Assembly (NCBI GenBank): GCA_036501345.1
Contig: DASYAN010000033.1
Coordinates: forward strand, 1-13,916
DNA length: 13,916 nt
DNA from: DASYAN01 sp036501345
GTDB taxonomy: Bacteria; Chloroflexota; Ktedonobacteria; Ktedonobacterales; Ktedonobacteraceae
Direction: 5' to 3'
Part shown: in pieces, positions 13,073 to 13,916 of the stretch
How positions within the stretch are numbered: the first letter of the stretch is position 1
Layout of the letters: each line of letters opens with the position of its first letter
The notes under the pieces: model-generated
Databases searched by the model: none
What the model saw: the letters and a program-made list of their open reading frames with translations, nothing else
What the model was told of the DNA's origin: nothing
Translations under genes and position numbers: made by a program

Positions 13073-13916
13073 CTATATCGGCGGTAGCAATGCTGAACGC
13101 TTCTCACGCAAGAATTGGGCGATCTTTTCTGGCTCCTCCTTGTCTAGTGCTTGTTGCTTGAGTTCGCTTAGCACAACTCCCCATTGTTCTTTTGCTGGCA
13201 GATAGCGTGCATCGAAACCTACCAGTTCCTCGAAGACATGTCGTTCCAATTCGTGCCAGACCGAGCGATCACGACCGTCCAGTTCGCCGTCGTCGGGCGC
13301 ATAATCGCGGTCATTGGTGTGGTTGTCAAGACGTACATGCAGCGGTTGAAAGGCCTCACGCAGCATCTCTTCCATATATGATTGATTGAGTGCTCCAGGA
13401 TCAAAGCTCAACGTTCCAGTTATGGAGATCTGTACGAGGGGATGTTCCTCTTTACCTCTGTATTTTGCACCCTCGCGCTGGCAATACTCTGATAACCGAG
13501 CATAGAGAGCTTGTGGATCTTCTAATCCATCTACACGTAGCTCATGTCGTAAAAATAGACGTCGCTGCGTTTTGATGCGAGTAGCTTGATGACGATGCGC
13601 TTTCTGCATAGGATCGATGAGGAACTCCGGCTGGTCAGTATCGATCTGCACATAGTAATAGCCACGATCATCCCATTGTATCTCTTCCGCGCTGCACGTT
13701 TCCGGTGAACCGGGATTGTATATCCAGCCTTCAAGTTCATATGGTTTATGGACATGGCCCAGTGCTAGATAGTCAATGTAGTCTCGCAGCAGCCGAAATT
13801 GACCCATTGTAGGTAACCCTTGCACACGAGATACCATGCCATCAACTCCCGTGTGCATAGTTAATAAGCGATATTCAATGCCTTGGGCATCTTCCTCTGC
13901 ATGAACCACCTTTAGC
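13073..13916 (-). CDS. SbcD/Mre11-type metallophosphoesterase nuclease, C-terminal part (5' partial)
   Basis: The frame is open through the window's right edge, so the N-terminal metal-binding motifs (DxH, GDxxD, GNHD) lie outside. What remains (about 281 residues) has the last two calcineurin-like phosphoesterase motifs, TMHTGVDG and YLALGHVHKP, then IYNPGSPE, which is characteristic of the DNA-repair SbcD/Mre11 and YhaO group. A long C-terminal region follows (HELRVDGLEDPQALYARL; VQISITGTLSFDPGALNQSY) and probably forms the capping/partner-binding domain. Such enzymes act with an SbcC/Rad50-type ATPase to open DNA ends. No SbcC gene is within the window, and it is not immediately downstream, where the thioredoxin-like gene lies. 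Whether this is classical SbcD or a YhaO-like relative cannot be settled from the visible half. Confidence 0.8.
   Translation of the reverse strand, partial: LKVVHAEEDAQGIEYRLLTMHTGVDGMVSRVQGLPTMGQFRLLRDYIDYLALGHVHKPYELEGWIYNPGSPETCSAEEIQWDDRGYYYVQIDTDQPEFLIDPMQKAHRHQATRIKTQRRLFLRHELRVDGLEDPQALYARLSEYCQREGAKYRGKEEHPLVQISITGTLSFDPGALNQSYMEEMLREAFQPLHVRLDNHTNDRDYAPDDGELDGRDRSVWHELERHVFEELVGFDARYLPAKEQWGVVLSELKQQALDKEEPEKIAQFLREKRSALLPPI

Overview
This is a mid-GC bacterial chromosome segment with an accessory, partly decayed character. Protein flavour suggests a Chloroflexota bacterium, possibly class Ktedonobacteria: a membrane-tethered degenerate protein kinase, a MazG-type pyrophosphohydrolase, ClpB, a lone dolichol-phosphate-mannose-synthase-like glycosyltransferase and IS1-type transposon debris. 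That assignment rests on recalled family flavour, not on a marker gene, and is only moderately sure.

Layout. (1) 1-2072: the C-terminal SPASM end of a radical SAM enzyme (+) converges on an FAD-dependent amine/protoporphyrinogen-oxidase-type oxidoreductase (-). A perfect 15-bp hairpin separates them and overlaps the oxidoreductase stop codon. A small two-helix membrane protein lies upstream of the oxidoreductase on the same strand. (2) 2073-4061: a sigma-70-like promoter and a leader of about 160 nt precede a kinase-fold protein that lacks key catalytic residues; a MazG-like hydrolase converges on it. (3) 4062-5671: a promoter-driven ORF that stops after 22 codons, a lone CRISPR-repeat-like sequence, and a decayed IS1-family element of about 930 bp with perfect 13-bp terminal inverted repeats. 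(4) 5672-7568: a class I SAM methyltransferase, then a gene graveyard on the minus strand. The graveyard holds short pieces resembling an aldo/keto reductase, the C-terminal half of an SRPBCC/CoxG-like protein, a MOSC-domain N-terminus that still has its promoter and Shine-Dalgarno, and the C-terminus of a zinc-type alcohol dehydrogenase/quinone oxidoreductase. (5) 7870-10961: an unrecognised 157-aa protein converging on a full-length clpB with only 17 bp between stops. (6) 11238-12025: a 7-codon leader ORF overlapping the start of an A/T-rich polyprenyl-phosphate mannosyltransferase-like gene. (7) 12026-12452: non-coding sequence resembling a dispersed repeat. (8) 12453-13916: a membrane-anchored thioredoxin-like protein and, upstream on the same strand, an SbcD/Mre11-type nuclease that runs off the window.

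I see no intact undescribed multi-gene system. The most distinctive signals are the catalytically defective kinase-fold membrane protein, the leader-peptide/glycosyltransferase stop-start overlap, the mosaic of four or more gene remnants behind an intact promoter, and the single CRISPR-repeat-like sequence next to a truncated promoter-driven ORF. No tRNA, rRNA or complete CRISPR array was found.
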